NCBI GenBank assembly: GCA_003576915.1
Contig: QEVF01000007.1
Span: forward strand, 62,001 to 126,000
Reading direction: 5' to 3'
DNA: 64,000 nt
DNA from: Planctomycetota bacterium
GTDB lineage: Bacteria > Planctomycetota > UBA8742 > UBA2392
Shown: piece by piece, positions 1 through 7,757 of the stretch
Position numbering within the stretch: position 1 is the stretch's first letter
How the letters are laid out: every line of letters begins with the position of its first letter
Made by a program: the position numbers and the translations under genes
Notes under the pieces: generated by a model
What the model saw: the letters and a program-made list of their open reading frames with translations, nothing else
Databases searched by the model: none
What the model was told of the DNA's origin: nothing

Positions 1-62
1 GGTGCGTAGTCAAGGTTGAAGCGCTTGGCGGAATAGGCGCGTGGGTCTTTCGTCGCGGTCAT
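1..62 (-). CDS. N-terminal fragment of an unidentified gene divergent from marR
   Basis: An open frame starts with ATG on the minus strand at 62 and runs off the window edge. The visible protein begins MTATKDPRAYSAKRFNLDYA. Twenty residues are too few to name a family. The start lies about 130 bp from the GTG of the MarR-type regulator and the two genes diverge across a palindromic operator. In MarR systems the divergent neighbour is usually the regulated target, so this gene is the natural candidate; that is inference. No strong ribosome binding site is visible. Confidence 0.5.
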   Translation of the reverse strand, partial: MTATKDPRAYSAKRFNLDYA

Positions 63-134
63 GGATGTCTTATCGGAAACGGAGCCTGCCCGGCCCAGAG
101 GATTTTAGCAGGCCCGTCGTGGTGGTTCCCGGCC

Positions 135-184
135 CAATCGTTCCATGTTCGTTCAATGTGAGCTAACATTGTCCCGAACGATTG
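135..184. promoter_or_regulatory. Nested palindromic operator between marR and its divergent neighbour
   Basis: Two inverted repeats share one centre. The inner one is CAATGT (154-159) and ACATTG (166-171) around GAGCTA. The outer one is CAATCGTTC (135-143) and GAACGATTG (176-184), which are exact reverse complements. An inner pair of this size and spacing is what winged-helix MarR dimers usually bind. The outer arms could bind a second dimer. The site sits just upstream of the regulator's own GTG start, so autorepression is likely. Confidence 0.6.
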
Positions 185-194
185 AGGAACCTCC

Positions 195-635
195 GTGGAA
201 ACCCGCACTGAACCTGTCACTCGCAGCCAGGCCCTTGGCAAGATCATCGTCACCGGCCAGCAGGTGTTTCGCCTTGTTACGCGGCTGGTACGCCGCTACG
301 AACTCACCGAAAGCCAGTACAACGCCCTGCGCATCCTTCGCGGCGCAGAGCGCCGCGAAGAGCATCTGACCCAGGCCGAACTCGCCGAGCGGCTGATTGC
401 CAGCCGCGCCAACACCACCTGGATTCTGGACAAGCTGCAGGAGCGAAAGCTGATCCAGCGCAAGGAGCACAGGGATCGCCGCAAGAACATCGTGGAGATC
501 ACCGTGGCGGGCCAGAAGCTGTTGTCGCGCATCGATCCTGAATGGGAGGCGATGCTGGACACGTTCATGCGCGAGGTCAGCAGCGACGACCTTGAGCACC
601 TGGCCGCCATTCTCGGCAAGTTCCGTTTCAACTGA
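195..635 (+). CDS. MarR family transcriptional regulator
   Basis: A 146-residue protein of normal MarR length. It shows the winged-helix core: a helix-turn-helix around residues 58-80 (LTQAELAERLIASRANTTW) followed by LDKLQERKLIQRKEHRDRRK, the typical recognition-helix and beta-wing region with the DxR signature. The start is GTG at 195, preceded by GAGGAA at 184-189. The nested palindrome just upstream suggests autoregulation and control of the divergent gene. The downstream LOG-family gene begins 8 bp after its stop and is probably cotranscribed. The ligand cannot be predicted. Confidence 0.85.
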   Translation: METRTEPVTRSQALGKIIVTGQQVFRLVTRLVRRYELTESQYNALRILRGAERREEHLTQAELAERLIASRANTTWILDKLQERKLIQRKEHRDRRKNIVEITVAGQKLLSRIDPEWEAMLDTFMREVSSDDLEHLAAILGKFRFN

Positions 636-642
636 TGTCGCC

Positions 643-1434
643 ATGTCCAACGACGAACAGGACACGGACATGCCGCTGGAGGGCCCGCCGCAGGCCCAGT
701 GGGGGCATGTGGCGCGCCAGGGCGACGACACCGAGCTGCTCAAGGGCCCGCAATCACGCCTGAGCGAGCTGGCTCGCATGTACCGCATCATGCGCGACGT
801 CTTTCGCGGGTTGCGCGCGTTGCACTTCGTCGGGCCCTGCGTGACCATTTTCGGCTCGGCGCGCTTTGGCGAGGGCAACCGCTATTACTCCCTGGCGCGC
901 GACGCCGCGGCGCGCATCGCTTCCACAGGTTTCACCATCATGACCGGGGGCGGCCCGGGCATTATGGAGGCCGCCAACCGCGGGGCGCGCGACGTGAAGG
1001 CGCCCAGCGTGGGCTGCAACATTGAATTGCCCTTTGAGCAGAAGCCCAACGCCTATCTCGACCGCTTTGTGGAGTTCCGCTACTTCTTTGTGCGCAAGAT
1101 GATGCTGGTGAAGTACAGCTATGCCTTTGTGGCTTTGCCCGGCGGCTTTGGCACCATGGACGAGATTTTTGAAACGGCCACGCTGGTGCAGACCGGCAAG
1201 ATCAGTGATTTTCCCATTGTGCTGATGGGCCGGGATTACTGGAGCCCGCTGATGGACTTCCTACGCGACAAAATGCTGGCCGCCGGTGCCATCAGCTCCG
1301 AGGATGTGGAACGCATCCATCTGACCGATTCAGCGGATGAAGCCGCGCGCATCATTGCCGAGCGCACGGCGGGCCAGTTCGGCTTGAGCAGGGGCCGGCG
1401 CGCTCGGCGACGCTGGTTCTTCTTTGAGCGCTAA
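643..1434 (+). CDS. LOG family protein (TIGR00730-type, possible cytokinin-riboside phosphoribohydrolase)
   Basis: A 263-residue Rossmann-like protein. It contains the two hallmarks of the LOG/lysine-decarboxylase-like family: TGGGPGIMEAANRG near residues 101-114 and PGGFGTMDE near 166-174. Characterised members hydrolyse nucleoside 5'-monophosphates, releasing the base and ribose 5-phosphate. I chose ATG 643 because the upstream in-frame start would overlap the end of marR. The C-terminus ends in a basic RGRRARRRW tail. It probably shares a transcript with marR. The physiological substrate in this organism is unknown. Confidence 0.85.
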   Translation: MSNDEQDTDMPLEGPPQAQWGHVARQGDDTELLKGPQSRLSELARMYRIMRDVFRGLRALHFVGPCVTIFGSARFGEGNRYYSLARDAAARIASTGFTIMTGGGPGIMEAANRGARDVKAPSVGCNIELPFEQKPNAYLDRFVEFRYFFVRKMMLVKYSYAFVALPGGFGTMDEIFETATLVQTGKISDFPIVLMGRDYWSPLMDFLRDKMLAAGAISSEDVERIHLTDSADEAARIIAERTAGQFGLSRGRRARRRWFFFER

Positions 1435-1448
1435 AACCAGGAGCAGGC

Positions 1449-2699
1449 ATGAAGCTTTCACTTCTTTGCGCCATGGCAGGACTTCTCGCCGCATGCACGG
1501 GCCCGGCCCGCACACCGGCGCCCGATGCCGCCCCCCACACGGCCTCTGAGGCGCGGCCGGCCCGGCCGCAGAATCGGCCCGCCGAGAAACCTGAAGCCGC
1601 GCAGCCTGCCGAGACACCCAGGGCGGCGCAGCCCGATGACAAGCCGGCGGACGTCAAGCGCGGCAAGCTCGAGGATGCCGACGAACCGGAGCAGAAGCGC
1701 GCCCTGGAGATCATTGAGCGCGTGACGGGGCTCAAGTTCAAGAAGGCCATTTCTGTCTACGTTTACACGCCTGAAGACCTCGCGGCCGAGATGAAGGAGT
1801 GGGGAGGCGACTTCGTGCCCGAGAACATCCTGGGCTTTTACAAGCCCTCGACCAAGGCCTTCTATCTGGTGCCCAAGGCGGCCGGCAACAAGCGGAGTTT
1901 CGGCCTGCGGGTGCATGAGGCGACTCATGCGCTGCAGGATCAGCACTTCGATCTGACTCTGCTGCACCAGAGCGTGAAGACGACGGATCAGGACCACGCC
2001 CTGACCGCGGTGATCGAGGGTCACGCTGTGCAGGTGATGATCGACGGCCTGTCGGACCTCAGCCCCCACGTGGCGCGCATTGCCGATGTCACGGTGCCGA
2101 CGGACAAACACAACCCCGCCGCCTGGCACACGGTTTTCTACTACGCCATGGGCGCCAAGTTTGTTCAGGCCCTGAAGGCGCGTGGCGGCTATGCCGATGT
2201 GCACAAGGCCTTCGGTACGCTCCCGGCTTCCAGCGAACAGATCCTTCATCCCGAGAAGTACACCACCGAGCCTGACTTGCCCGACCGCATCGAGCTGGAC
2301 ATTGAGGCTGTCAAGGCGGCCGCGCCCAAGGGTTTTGAACTCAAGGGCCAGGACACGCTGGGCGAATGGACGACGCGCATGCTGTTTACGGCCGAGCCCG
2401 CCACCTTTGACGCGGCCGAAGCTCTGGCGCGCGGCTGGGGCGGCGACGCGGAAGTGACGCTGGCGACTGCCGGGCGCGACGGCAAGGTGATCAAGCTCTG
2501 GGTCACTACCTGGGACAGCGAGGAGGAGGCAGCCGAGTTTCACGCCGCCCTGGCCAAACTGCCGGACGTGCGCGCCAGCGCGCGGGACAAGCGCGTGGTG
2601 ACACTGGTGCGCAGCAGCGAGACGCTTGACGCGTCAATAGGCGAAGCCCTGATGCAGGCCGGAGGCAAGGCGCGCATTACTCTGGACCCGCCGAAGTAG
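1449..2699 (+). CDS. Lipoprotein with HExxH metallopeptidase motif
   Basis: A 416-residue protein with a lipoprotein signal (lipobox LAAC, Cys16), then a Pro/Ala-rich low-complexity linker to about residue 80. The central domain has HEATH at 156-160, a gluzincin-type zinc motif, and IEGHA near 189-193 whose Glu190 could be the third zinc ligand. This supports a membrane-tethered periplasmic metallopeptidase or a relative. I do not recognise a named family. AGGAG precedes the ATG at about 7 bp. The gene converges with nrfA and their stop codons abut. Confidence 0.7.
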   Translation: MKLSLLCAMAGLLAACTGPARTPAPDAAPHTASEARPARPQNRPAEKPEAAQPAETPRAAQPDDKPADVKRGKLEDADEPEQKRALEIIERVTGLKFKKAISVYVYTPEDLAAEMKEWGGDFVPENILGFYKPSTKAFYLVPKAAGNKRSFGLRVHEATHALQDQHFDLTLLHQSVKTTDQDHALTAVIEGHAVQVMIDGLSDLSPHVARIADVTVPTDKHNPAAWHTVFYYAMGAKFVQALKARGGYADVHKAFGTLPASSEQILHPEKYTTEPDLPDRIELDIEAVKAAAPKGFELKGQDTLGEWTTRMLFTAEPATFDAAEALARGWGGDAEVTLATAGRDGKVIKLWVTTWDSEEEAAEFHAALAKLPDVRASARDKRVVTLVRSSETLDASIGEALMQAGGKARITLDPPK

Positions 2700-2707
2700 C
2701 TACTTCG
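2692..2707. other. Palindrome formed by two abutting stop codons
   Basis: The convergent genes end at 2699 (+) and 2700 (-). Both end in a Lys codon and TAG, so the junction CGAAGTAGCTACTTCG is a perfect 16-bp palindrome with no spacer. There is no T-tract, so it is not a convincing intrinsic terminator. Confidence 0.7.
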
Positions 2708-4163
2708 CCTTGAGGGCCTCGATCTGGCCCTGCCGGGCGAAGTCGATGGCCTCGGCCAGGATTCGGGCCGATTCCTGCGGCGCGTGGAAGCCCATGGAAT
2801 TCTCGGCCGCCACGTAATCCAGCCGCCACTGGGCCTTGCGGTGAAGGGCAAAGGCTTTGTCCAGCGCGCTATCGCTTACGCCCGCCTTGCGCTGGGCCTC
2901 CAGCGCCTGAATCAGGTCCACCGTGGCATCCTCGGCCCTGAGCATCATGGCCTTGGTGCGGTCCTGGATGGTTTCGGCCCGTGCCTTGATCTCGGCTTCG
3001 CTGTAGTTGTGGCAGGGCTGGCAGGCCCGCGCGATGTTCAACAGCGGGCTGCGGATGTGGTGGTCGCTGATCTTGATGGCGCCTTCACGCACGTAGGGCA
3101 TGTGGCAGTCGGCGCAGGAAACGCCGCTGCGGGCGTGAATGCCCTGGCTCCAGAGTTCGAACTCCGGGTGCTGCGCTTTGAGCACGCCCGCGCCGGACTG
3201 TGCGTGCTTCCAGTCAACGTGTTTGACTTCATCGTAGTAGGCTTCGGCCTGCTCCATCTTCAGGCCTTTGTGCCAGGGATAGGTCAGCAGTTTTTCCGGG
3301 CCCTTGAAGTAGTACTCCACATGGCACTGGCCGCAGACGAAGCTGCGCATCTCCTGCCGCGAGGCTTCCTTGTTCGGGTCGTACTCTTCCTTGCGTGAGC
3401 CCTTGCGCCAGCGTTCCACGCTTGGCATGTGCGGGACCGGATCGTCGCTGCGCGCCAGGGCGCGCATGCCGTAAATGAAGGCCGGCCGGGTCACACGCAG
3501 TGCCACGCTCTGGGGATCATGGCAATCGCCGCACGTTACCGGGTGCTCGACGAGCTTGCGCGCCTCGGGATAGGGCATGGCGCACACCTTCTCAAAGCCT
3601 GCCATCACCTGGGGCCAGTTGAACCCCCCGGCATCCGGCACGCCGGCTTCTTTGCCGGCCTTGCGATAGGCGGGAATCACGGAGCTGTGGCAATGCAGGC
3701 ACGCGCCCGGCTGCTTCACCACGTGTAGGCGCTCTGTGATGTCCTGATCCGAAAGCATGTAGGCGTGGCCGCGCTCTTCGCGGTAGTCCACGCCAAAGGC
3801 GTATCCCTTGAAAAGGATGCGCCAGCGCGGATCGTCGTCGAGCTTCTGGAAGGCGTCGGAGCCGCCGTGCTTGGTCCGCTCGATATCGACCGTACGTTTG
3901 TAACTGTCGTACTGGCGCGGGAAGTTCTTGCCCCACTCGGCGGGGTCCACAACGCTCTCGCTTAGCTCAACGATCTTGAAGCTGGCCAGCCTGGCCTCGG
4001 CCTTGCGCTCCATGATGTTCTGGCCCAGGTACATCACCACCGCCGTGGCTAAAGCCACCACCAGCGCGACGGCGGCATAGGCCACCCAGCCGCGCTTTGG
4101 CGATGGAGCGGGCGGGCTTGAAGGGGCGGCATTGGGTTCAGCGGGTTTCGTGTTCTCTTCCAT
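2700..4163 (-). CDS. nrfA: Cytochrome c nitrite reductase, ammonia-forming (NrfA)
   Basis: A 487-residue pentahaem cytochrome that reduces nitrite to ammonium in the periplasm. Haem motifs are CLHCH (155-159), CGDCH (211-215), CGQCHVEYYF (277-286, with the catalytic Tyr and calcium-site region), CADCH (350-354) and CQPCH (381-385). The first, active-site haem uses CxxCH rather than the classical CxxCK. An uncleaved-looking hydrophobic helix at about 25-47 would anchor it. I prefer ATG 4163, which has AGGTGA five bases upstream, over GTG 4172. It follows nrfH directly, giving an NrfH-NrfA quinol-oxidising complex. Confidence 0.95.
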   Translation of the reverse strand: MEENTKPAEPNAAPSSPPAPSPKRGWVAYAAVALVVALATAVVMYLGQNIMERKAEARLASFKIVELSESVVDPAEWGKNFPRQYDSYKRTVDIERTKHGGSDAFQKLDDDPRWRILFKGYAFGVDYREERGHAYMLSDQDITERLHVVKQPGACLHCHSSVIPAYRKAGKEAGVPDAGGFNWPQVMAGFEKVCAMPYPEARKLVEHPVTCGDCHDPQSVALRVTRPAFIYGMRALARSDDPVPHMPSVERWRKGSRKEEYDPNKEASRQEMRSFVCGQCHVEYYFKGPEKLLTYPWHKGLKMEQAEAYYDEVKHVDWKHAQSGAGVLKAQHPEFELWSQGIHARSGVSCADCHMPYVREGAIKISDHHIRSPLLNIARACQPCHNYSEAEIKARAETIQDRTKAMMLRAEDATVDLIQALEAQRKAGVSDSALDKAFALHRKAQWRLDYVAAENSMGFHAPQESARILAEAIDFARQGQIEALKAK

Positions 4164-4172
4164 GACAGTCAC

Positions 4173-4655
4173 CTAGCGGACAGGTCCGTGCGCGGCTTGT
4201 GAATGGCAGCGGATGCAATCGGGTGTTTCGCCGTTGCCTGACTCGTGCCCGGCGATTTCGCTGACGAAGCTCTGATGGCAGCGCAGGCAGTTCTGCTGAA
4301 CGATTTCCCGGCTCGATTCCTTCATGCGGATGGGCTCGTGGAAATCCTGAAGGGTGAACCCCTTGCTGTGGCGGTAGCCGTGCTCGGCCTTGGTGTAGTA
4401 CTTGGCAAAGAACCCCTGGGGCACGTGGCAGTCATTACAGACGGCGACGTTGTGGTGGGGGCTCTTGAGCCAACTGTCGTGTTGCTCGTTCATGATGTGG
4501 CAGTTGATGCAGGCGTCAGGATCGTTCGACAGATAGCTGAGCCCCTCGGCGAAGTAGAAGGTGTATGCGCTCATGCCCGTGAACATGCCGCAGAGAACCC
4601 CCAGGAGCAGACCGGGTAAGGTCATTCCGAGCAGGCGTTTACGCAAAATGGCCAA
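4173..4655 (-). CDS. nrfH: Tetrahaem quinol dehydrogenase NrfH (NapC/NirT family)
   Basis: A 160-residue protein with one N-terminal membrane helix (about 10-35) and four CxxCH motifs: CINCH (49-53), CNDCH (73-77), CLRCH (123-127) and CIRCH (147-151). The first is followed by IM, giving the CxxCHxM arrangement typical of NrfH, where Met ligates haem 1. It takes electrons from menaquinol and passes them to NrfA. I favour TTG 4655, preceded by AAGAGGTG, over TTG 4685. It is the promoter-proximal gene of a two-gene nrfHA operon. Confidence 0.92.
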   Translation of the reverse strand: MAILRKRLLGMTLPGLLLGVLCGMFTGMSAYTFYFAEGLSYLSNDPDACINCHIMNEQHDSWLKSPHHNVAVCNDCHVPQGFFAKYYTKAEHGYRHSKGFTLQDFHEPIRMKESSREIVQQNCLRCHQSFVSEIAGHESGNGETPDCIRCHSQAAHGPVR

Positions 4656-4704
4656 GACACACCTCTTGCCCGAAAGGGTATTCAAGTCCCGCCGGGTCCG
4701 AAAG

Positions 4705-4742
4705 TGGCTTTTACAGTTTTTATGTTAAGTGACGCGTGTCAA
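4705..4742 (-). promoter_or_regulatory. Possible nrfHA promoter
   Basis: The 137 bp between nrfH and the HxlR gene holds an AT-rich patch unlike its surroundings. On the minus strand a perfect TTGACA (-35 like, at 4742-4737) is followed by an A/T-rich stretch, but the -10 element is not a good match at standard spacing. I see no clear FNR, NarL or Fur site. The same interval has a run of nine G residues (4779-4787) beyond the HxlR stop. Confidence 0.25.
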
Positions 4743-4792
4743 CCGCTCTCGCCGGCATGGCGGGGGCGTCGATGCCACGGGGGGGGGCGGAA

Positions 4793-5128
4793 TCAGGCCC
4801 GGGCCAGGGCCGCTTGCAGCTGCTCAATCTGATCGAGCAGCTTTAGAAACCGCCGCCCAAAGGGAGTAAACCGGTATTCCACTCGGGGAGGAACCTCCGC
4901 AAAGGCCACGCGACGCACGATGCCGTAGCGCACAAACTTTGAGAGACGCTCGTTGAGCACCTTGGTGGTAAGGCCGGGGGCAGTGCGCTCAAGGGCGCCG
5001 GGACGGACAATGCCTTTGCGGATCTGCGCCAGAACATGCAGCGACCACTTGCAGCCGACGATGCTTTCAACCATGGCATGGGCGGAGATGCCCGACTTTT
5101 TCCTGCCGCCTGCAGACGAGCGTGGCAT
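4793..5128 (-). CDS. HxlR family transcriptional regulator
   Basis: A 111-residue winged-helix protein of standard HxlR size. Typical stretches are VGCKWSLHVLAQIRKG, LTTKVLNERLSKFVRYGIVRR and VEYRFTPFGRRFLKLLDQI. It has a single cysteine, Cys26, at the start of the conserved KW motif. Several HxlR relatives (YodB, HypR, QorR) are thiol or electrophile sensors. It diverges from a small thioredoxin-fold gene, and three copies of TTGGTGC lie in the shared intergenic region. A redox- or electrophile-responsive role is plausible but inferred. Confidence 0.85.
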   Translation of the reverse strand: MPRSSAGGRKKSGISAHAMVESIVGCKWSLHVLAQIRKGIVRPGALERTAPGLTTKVLNERLSKFVRYGIVRRVAFAEVPPRVEYRFTPFGRRFLKLLDQIEQLQAALARA

Positions 5129-5143
5129 CGCAATCCTGACCGT

Positions 5144-5180
5144 TTGGTGCCTGCCTCACTTTTTGGTGCCCGCTTGGTGC
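5144..5180. promoter_or_regulatory. Triple direct repeat TTGGTGC, candidate HxlR operator
   Basis: TTGGTGC occurs three times in the same orientation at 5144-5150, 5163-5169 and 5174-5180, offsets of 19 and 11 bp. The repeats lie between the start of the HxlR gene (5128) and the start of the thioredoxin-fold gene (5248). The founding member HxlR binds direct repeats rather than palindromes. That fits, but binding here is inferred. Confidence 0.45.
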
Positions 5181-5247
5181 GGGGCAGGTGAAGGCTAGCT
5201 TGCCCTGTCTCAGCCCAAGGGGGGCTGCAACGATGAGGAGGCAGATT

Positions 5248-5484
5248 ATGAAGACGAAGGCGGTTTTCTACCATGCGGGATGCCCGGTGTGTGTGGCGGC
5301 AGAACAGCAGGTGGCGGGCGCCCTGGACCGTTCCAGGTTTGATGTCGAGGTCGTGCATCTCGGCCAGGCCAAATCCCGGCTTGGCGAGGCGGAGAAGGCC
5401 GGGGTGAAGAGCGTGCCGGCGCTGGTGCTGAACGGCCAGGCATTTCACATCAACCATGGTGCCGATCTCTCGGCCCTGAAGTAG
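5248..5484 (+). CDS. Small thioredoxin/glutaredoxin-fold protein (CPVC)
   Basis: A 78-residue protein starting MKTKAVFYHAGCPVCVAAEQ, with a CxxC pair (Cys12, Cys15) after the first beta strand and the cis-Pro-like motif VKSVPALVLNG near 53-63. This is the minimal thioredoxin fold, comparable in size to glutaredoxin-like and TM0996-like proteins. ATG 5248 follows GAGGAGG by six bases. It diverges from the HxlR regulator and is probably its target. The partner reductase is not in the window. Confidence 0.8.
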   Translation: MKTKAVFYHAGCPVCVAAEQQVAGALDRSRFDVEVVHLGQAKSRLGEAEKAGVKSVPALVLNGQAFHINHGADLSALK

Positions 5485-5499
5485 CCGCGCTGCCGCGGG

Positions 5500-5518
5500 G
5501 GCGGGCCGCGCGCCCGCC
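5500..5518. terminator. GC-rich hairpin between convergent genes
   Basis: GGCGGGC (5500-5506) and GCCCGCC (5512-5518) form a 7-bp stem around CGCGC. It lies in the 42-bp gap between the thioredoxin-fold gene and the convergent gene ending at 5527. No T-run follows on either strand, so termination is only suggested. Confidence 0.4.
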
Positions 5519-5526
5519 TCCGTGGT

Positions 5527-7704
5527 TCAGGGGCCCGGCTGTTCGACAAACTTGAGAGACTGATAGCGGATGTTGGCGTCGAGCTGGTCCGGAATCCACG
5601 AATCGTTCTGCCACACGAGGCGGATGCGCCGGATGCCGCTGAGCTGCCCCAGACTGAGGCGCCCGAACTGCTCCGTGAGGGTGTTTGCCAGAATGGTCAA
5701 GGTGCCTCGCTCAGTGTCATCGACGAAAACCTTGACCTGGAACTGGTAGTTGTTGTCCACAATGCCCTGGTTGCGGCAGCCAAGCACAAGGTCGAAGTGC
5801 CCGCCCTCAATGCCGGGCTCCGGTGCCGCGCCAAAGTCCAGGGTGTATTCGATCCAGTGCTGGCTCCAGTAGGTCCAGATGGCGGGGTCGTCGGGCTTGT
5901 CAGGCTCGCTGAACCAGCGATCAGCCCGTTCTGTGCCGCTGTGGTCACGCGGGCGCACCTCAAGCTTGCGGCCAGGGTTCAGCCAGAGTGTCCACTCGCC
6001 CGACTGCTGTGCCTGGGTGGCCACAGGGTCCAGGACCGTCAAGGGGAAATATCCGACTTTCTCGAGGGTCAAGCGCCCCAGCAGCGCCTCGCTCTTCACG
6101 AAGTAGTCCCCGGCGGCGCTGGACAGCTCCAACACCTGAAAGGCCTTGGGAATGGCGCTGCTCTTGGGGTCGTCAGGTTTGAACAGTTTCACGCTGATGC
6201 TGGTGATGAACTGCTGGGTAAGCTGGTCGCGAAGACGAAAGCGCAGAACCGGCTTGCGGTGGCTGAACACGATGCGGGCGCCCGTGGTGCCGGGGGGAAC
6301 GTTGGCCAGGGTCGTTGAGATGTAGTCGTCGTGGGCCGCCGCCAGCATGGAAGTTTTCTTCGGGGGCTTCTCGAAGCGGAAGAAACCCAGACTGTCGGAG
6401 AGAACACTGGGCGTTTCGTTGTCTCCCGCCGCATAGACCGTGGCGTTGGGCACGCCTGCGCCCTGGGCGTCCACGACCTGCCCGCTGATCTCCGCAAAGC
6501 CGGCGGCCTCAAACACCAGGGGCTCAAAGGGCTCCTGAATCTGGGGAGCCTCACTGCCGGGCTTGCTGCTCTGTCTGCGGGCAATCGCGCAGCGCTTGGT
6601 CTGAAGCGGGCCGCCCGTACTCATCAGGGTGACAAAGGGCGTGTCCCGCTCATCCCAATTTGAGATGAGCTTCGTGACGCGGCTGGGGTCCTGTTGCTTC
6701 GGCGCGGGAAGGGCAAATCGCGGGAAGTAGGCCAAGGTGGCGCCCCGCTTCTGGGGGTGCCAGCGCTGGGGATCAAGCTCTCCCGTGCATACCACTTCAA
6801 GGCTGCCCTCGAACTGACTGCCGTCGCACACCACGGCAAAGGGAGTCTCGGGCGCCCAGAAAATGCCCAGGGCGTTGAGCTGGCCTGCCACGAAGGTCAG
6901 GACAGGGGTTCCGGCCAGCACCCGGAAACTCTCTGCGCTCACGCAGAGCGCCGCCGGGGGATAGTAGAGCGGCGGCGCGGGCGAGGCAGGCACCTCGCCC
7001 GAGAAATTGCCCTGGGCGTCGGCGACCAGTTCCGTGACTACGGGCCAGATGGACCCGCCTCTTTGTCCGTTCACGGGAAAGAACGTGAGTATGCCCACCT
7101 TGGCTTGGGCGATGCCCTCGCGCGAAAGCGGTGACATCAACTTGCCCGAAACCTGCGTGGGCAGCATTTCCGGGGGATCGATGCCCTCGTCGCGCCACTG
7201 CTGGGTCCACTCTTCGGCCTTGGGGGACTTGCGAAGGGACGCTTCCGCCTTTCCGTTATCCGGGGCGGAGGACTCCAGCCTCGCCCGATAGGCCGCGCGC
7301 CCGCCGTTTTGCCGCGCGGCTTCTTCTCGCTCGGCGGGAGTCGGCGCCCGCGGCGGTGCGGGCGGATTTGAACTGGGCCCCTGGGGAGCGGGCGGTTGGG
7401 GCCCGTTGTCCGGGGGCGATCCCACAGCGGCCTGGCCGGAGCGTGGAGCGCCGCCCATCCCCTGTTCCGCAGGCGAGACCTCCCGCGCGGCCGCTTCACG
7501 GACGGCCGGGTTGGTTTTCAGCGCGGGGGGAAGGGGCCGTTCAGCGGGGGGCTCGGAATCGGGCGTGGCGGCTGCCTTCGGGGCGGGCTCTTCTCCCGGC
7601 CTGGAAGGCCTGAAAGCGGGGCCAGAACCGAAAACGAGCCAGGCCCCCCAAAGGGCCAGGCTCGTTATCAGTATCAAAACGGCCATCAGCGTCCTGCCGC
7701 GCAT
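5527..7704 (-). CDS. Membrane-anchored protein with carboxypeptidase-regulatory-like domain
   Basis: A 725-residue protein. It has one N-terminal membrane helix (about 7-26), a long Pro/Ala-rich linker to about residue 150, then beta-rich domains. One is a clear carboxypeptidase regulatory-like (transthyretin-type) domain: ISGQVVDAQGAGVPNATVYA, followed by SDSLGFFRF. An earlier stretch (KLMSPLSREGIAQAKVGI) may be a second copy. The C-terminal part resembles a carbohydrate- or protein-binding beta sandwich. It is probably a periplasmic or surface structural or binding protein. A plausible SD (GGGAG) precedes the ATG. The exact function is unknown. Confidence 0.7.
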   Translation of the reverse strand: MRGRTLMAVLILITSLALWGAWLVFGSGPAFRPSRPGEEPAPKAAATPDSEPPAERPLPPALKTNPAVREAAAREVSPAEQGMGGAPRSGQAAVGSPPDNGPQPPAPQGPSSNPPAPPRAPTPAEREEAARQNGGRAAYRARLESSAPDNGKAEASLRKSPKAEEWTQQWRDEGIDPPEMLPTQVSGKLMSPLSREGIAQAKVGILTFFPVNGQRGGSIWPVVTELVADAQGNFSGEVPASPAPPLYYPPAALCVSAESFRVLAGTPVLTFVAGQLNALGIFWAPETPFAVVCDGSQFEGSLEVVCTGELDPQRWHPQKRGATLAYFPRFALPAPKQQDPSRVTKLISNWDERDTPFVTLMSTGGPLQTKRCAIARRQSSKPGSEAPQIQEPFEPLVFEAAGFAEISGQVVDAQGAGVPNATVYAAGDNETPSVLSDSLGFFRFEKPPKKTSMLAAAHDDYISTTLANVPPGTTGARIVFSHRKPVLRFRLRDQLTQQFITSISVKLFKPDDPKSSAIPKAFQVLELSSAAGDYFVKSEALLGRLTLEKVGYFPLTVLDPVATQAQQSGEWTLWLNPGRKLEVRPRDHSGTERADRWFSEPDKPDDPAIWTYWSQHWIEYTLDFGAAPEPGIEGGHFDLVLGCRNQGIVDNNYQFQVKVFVDDTERGTLTILANTLTEQFGRLSLGQLSGIRRIRLVWQNDSWIPDQLDANIRYQSLKFVEQPGP

Positions 7705-7757
7705 GCAACGGCTCCCGGCAAGGGTTCACCCACGGAGTGGCCAACATGCCGCCATGC

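Noticed and set aside
592..642. An upstream in-frame start for the LOG-family gene
   Set aside because: It overlaps the end of marR and adds 17 residues of no family character. ATG 643 fits better.
4779..4787. Run of nine G as a phase-variable tract
   Set aside because: It is outside the HxlR gene and past its stop, with no known promoter it would affect.
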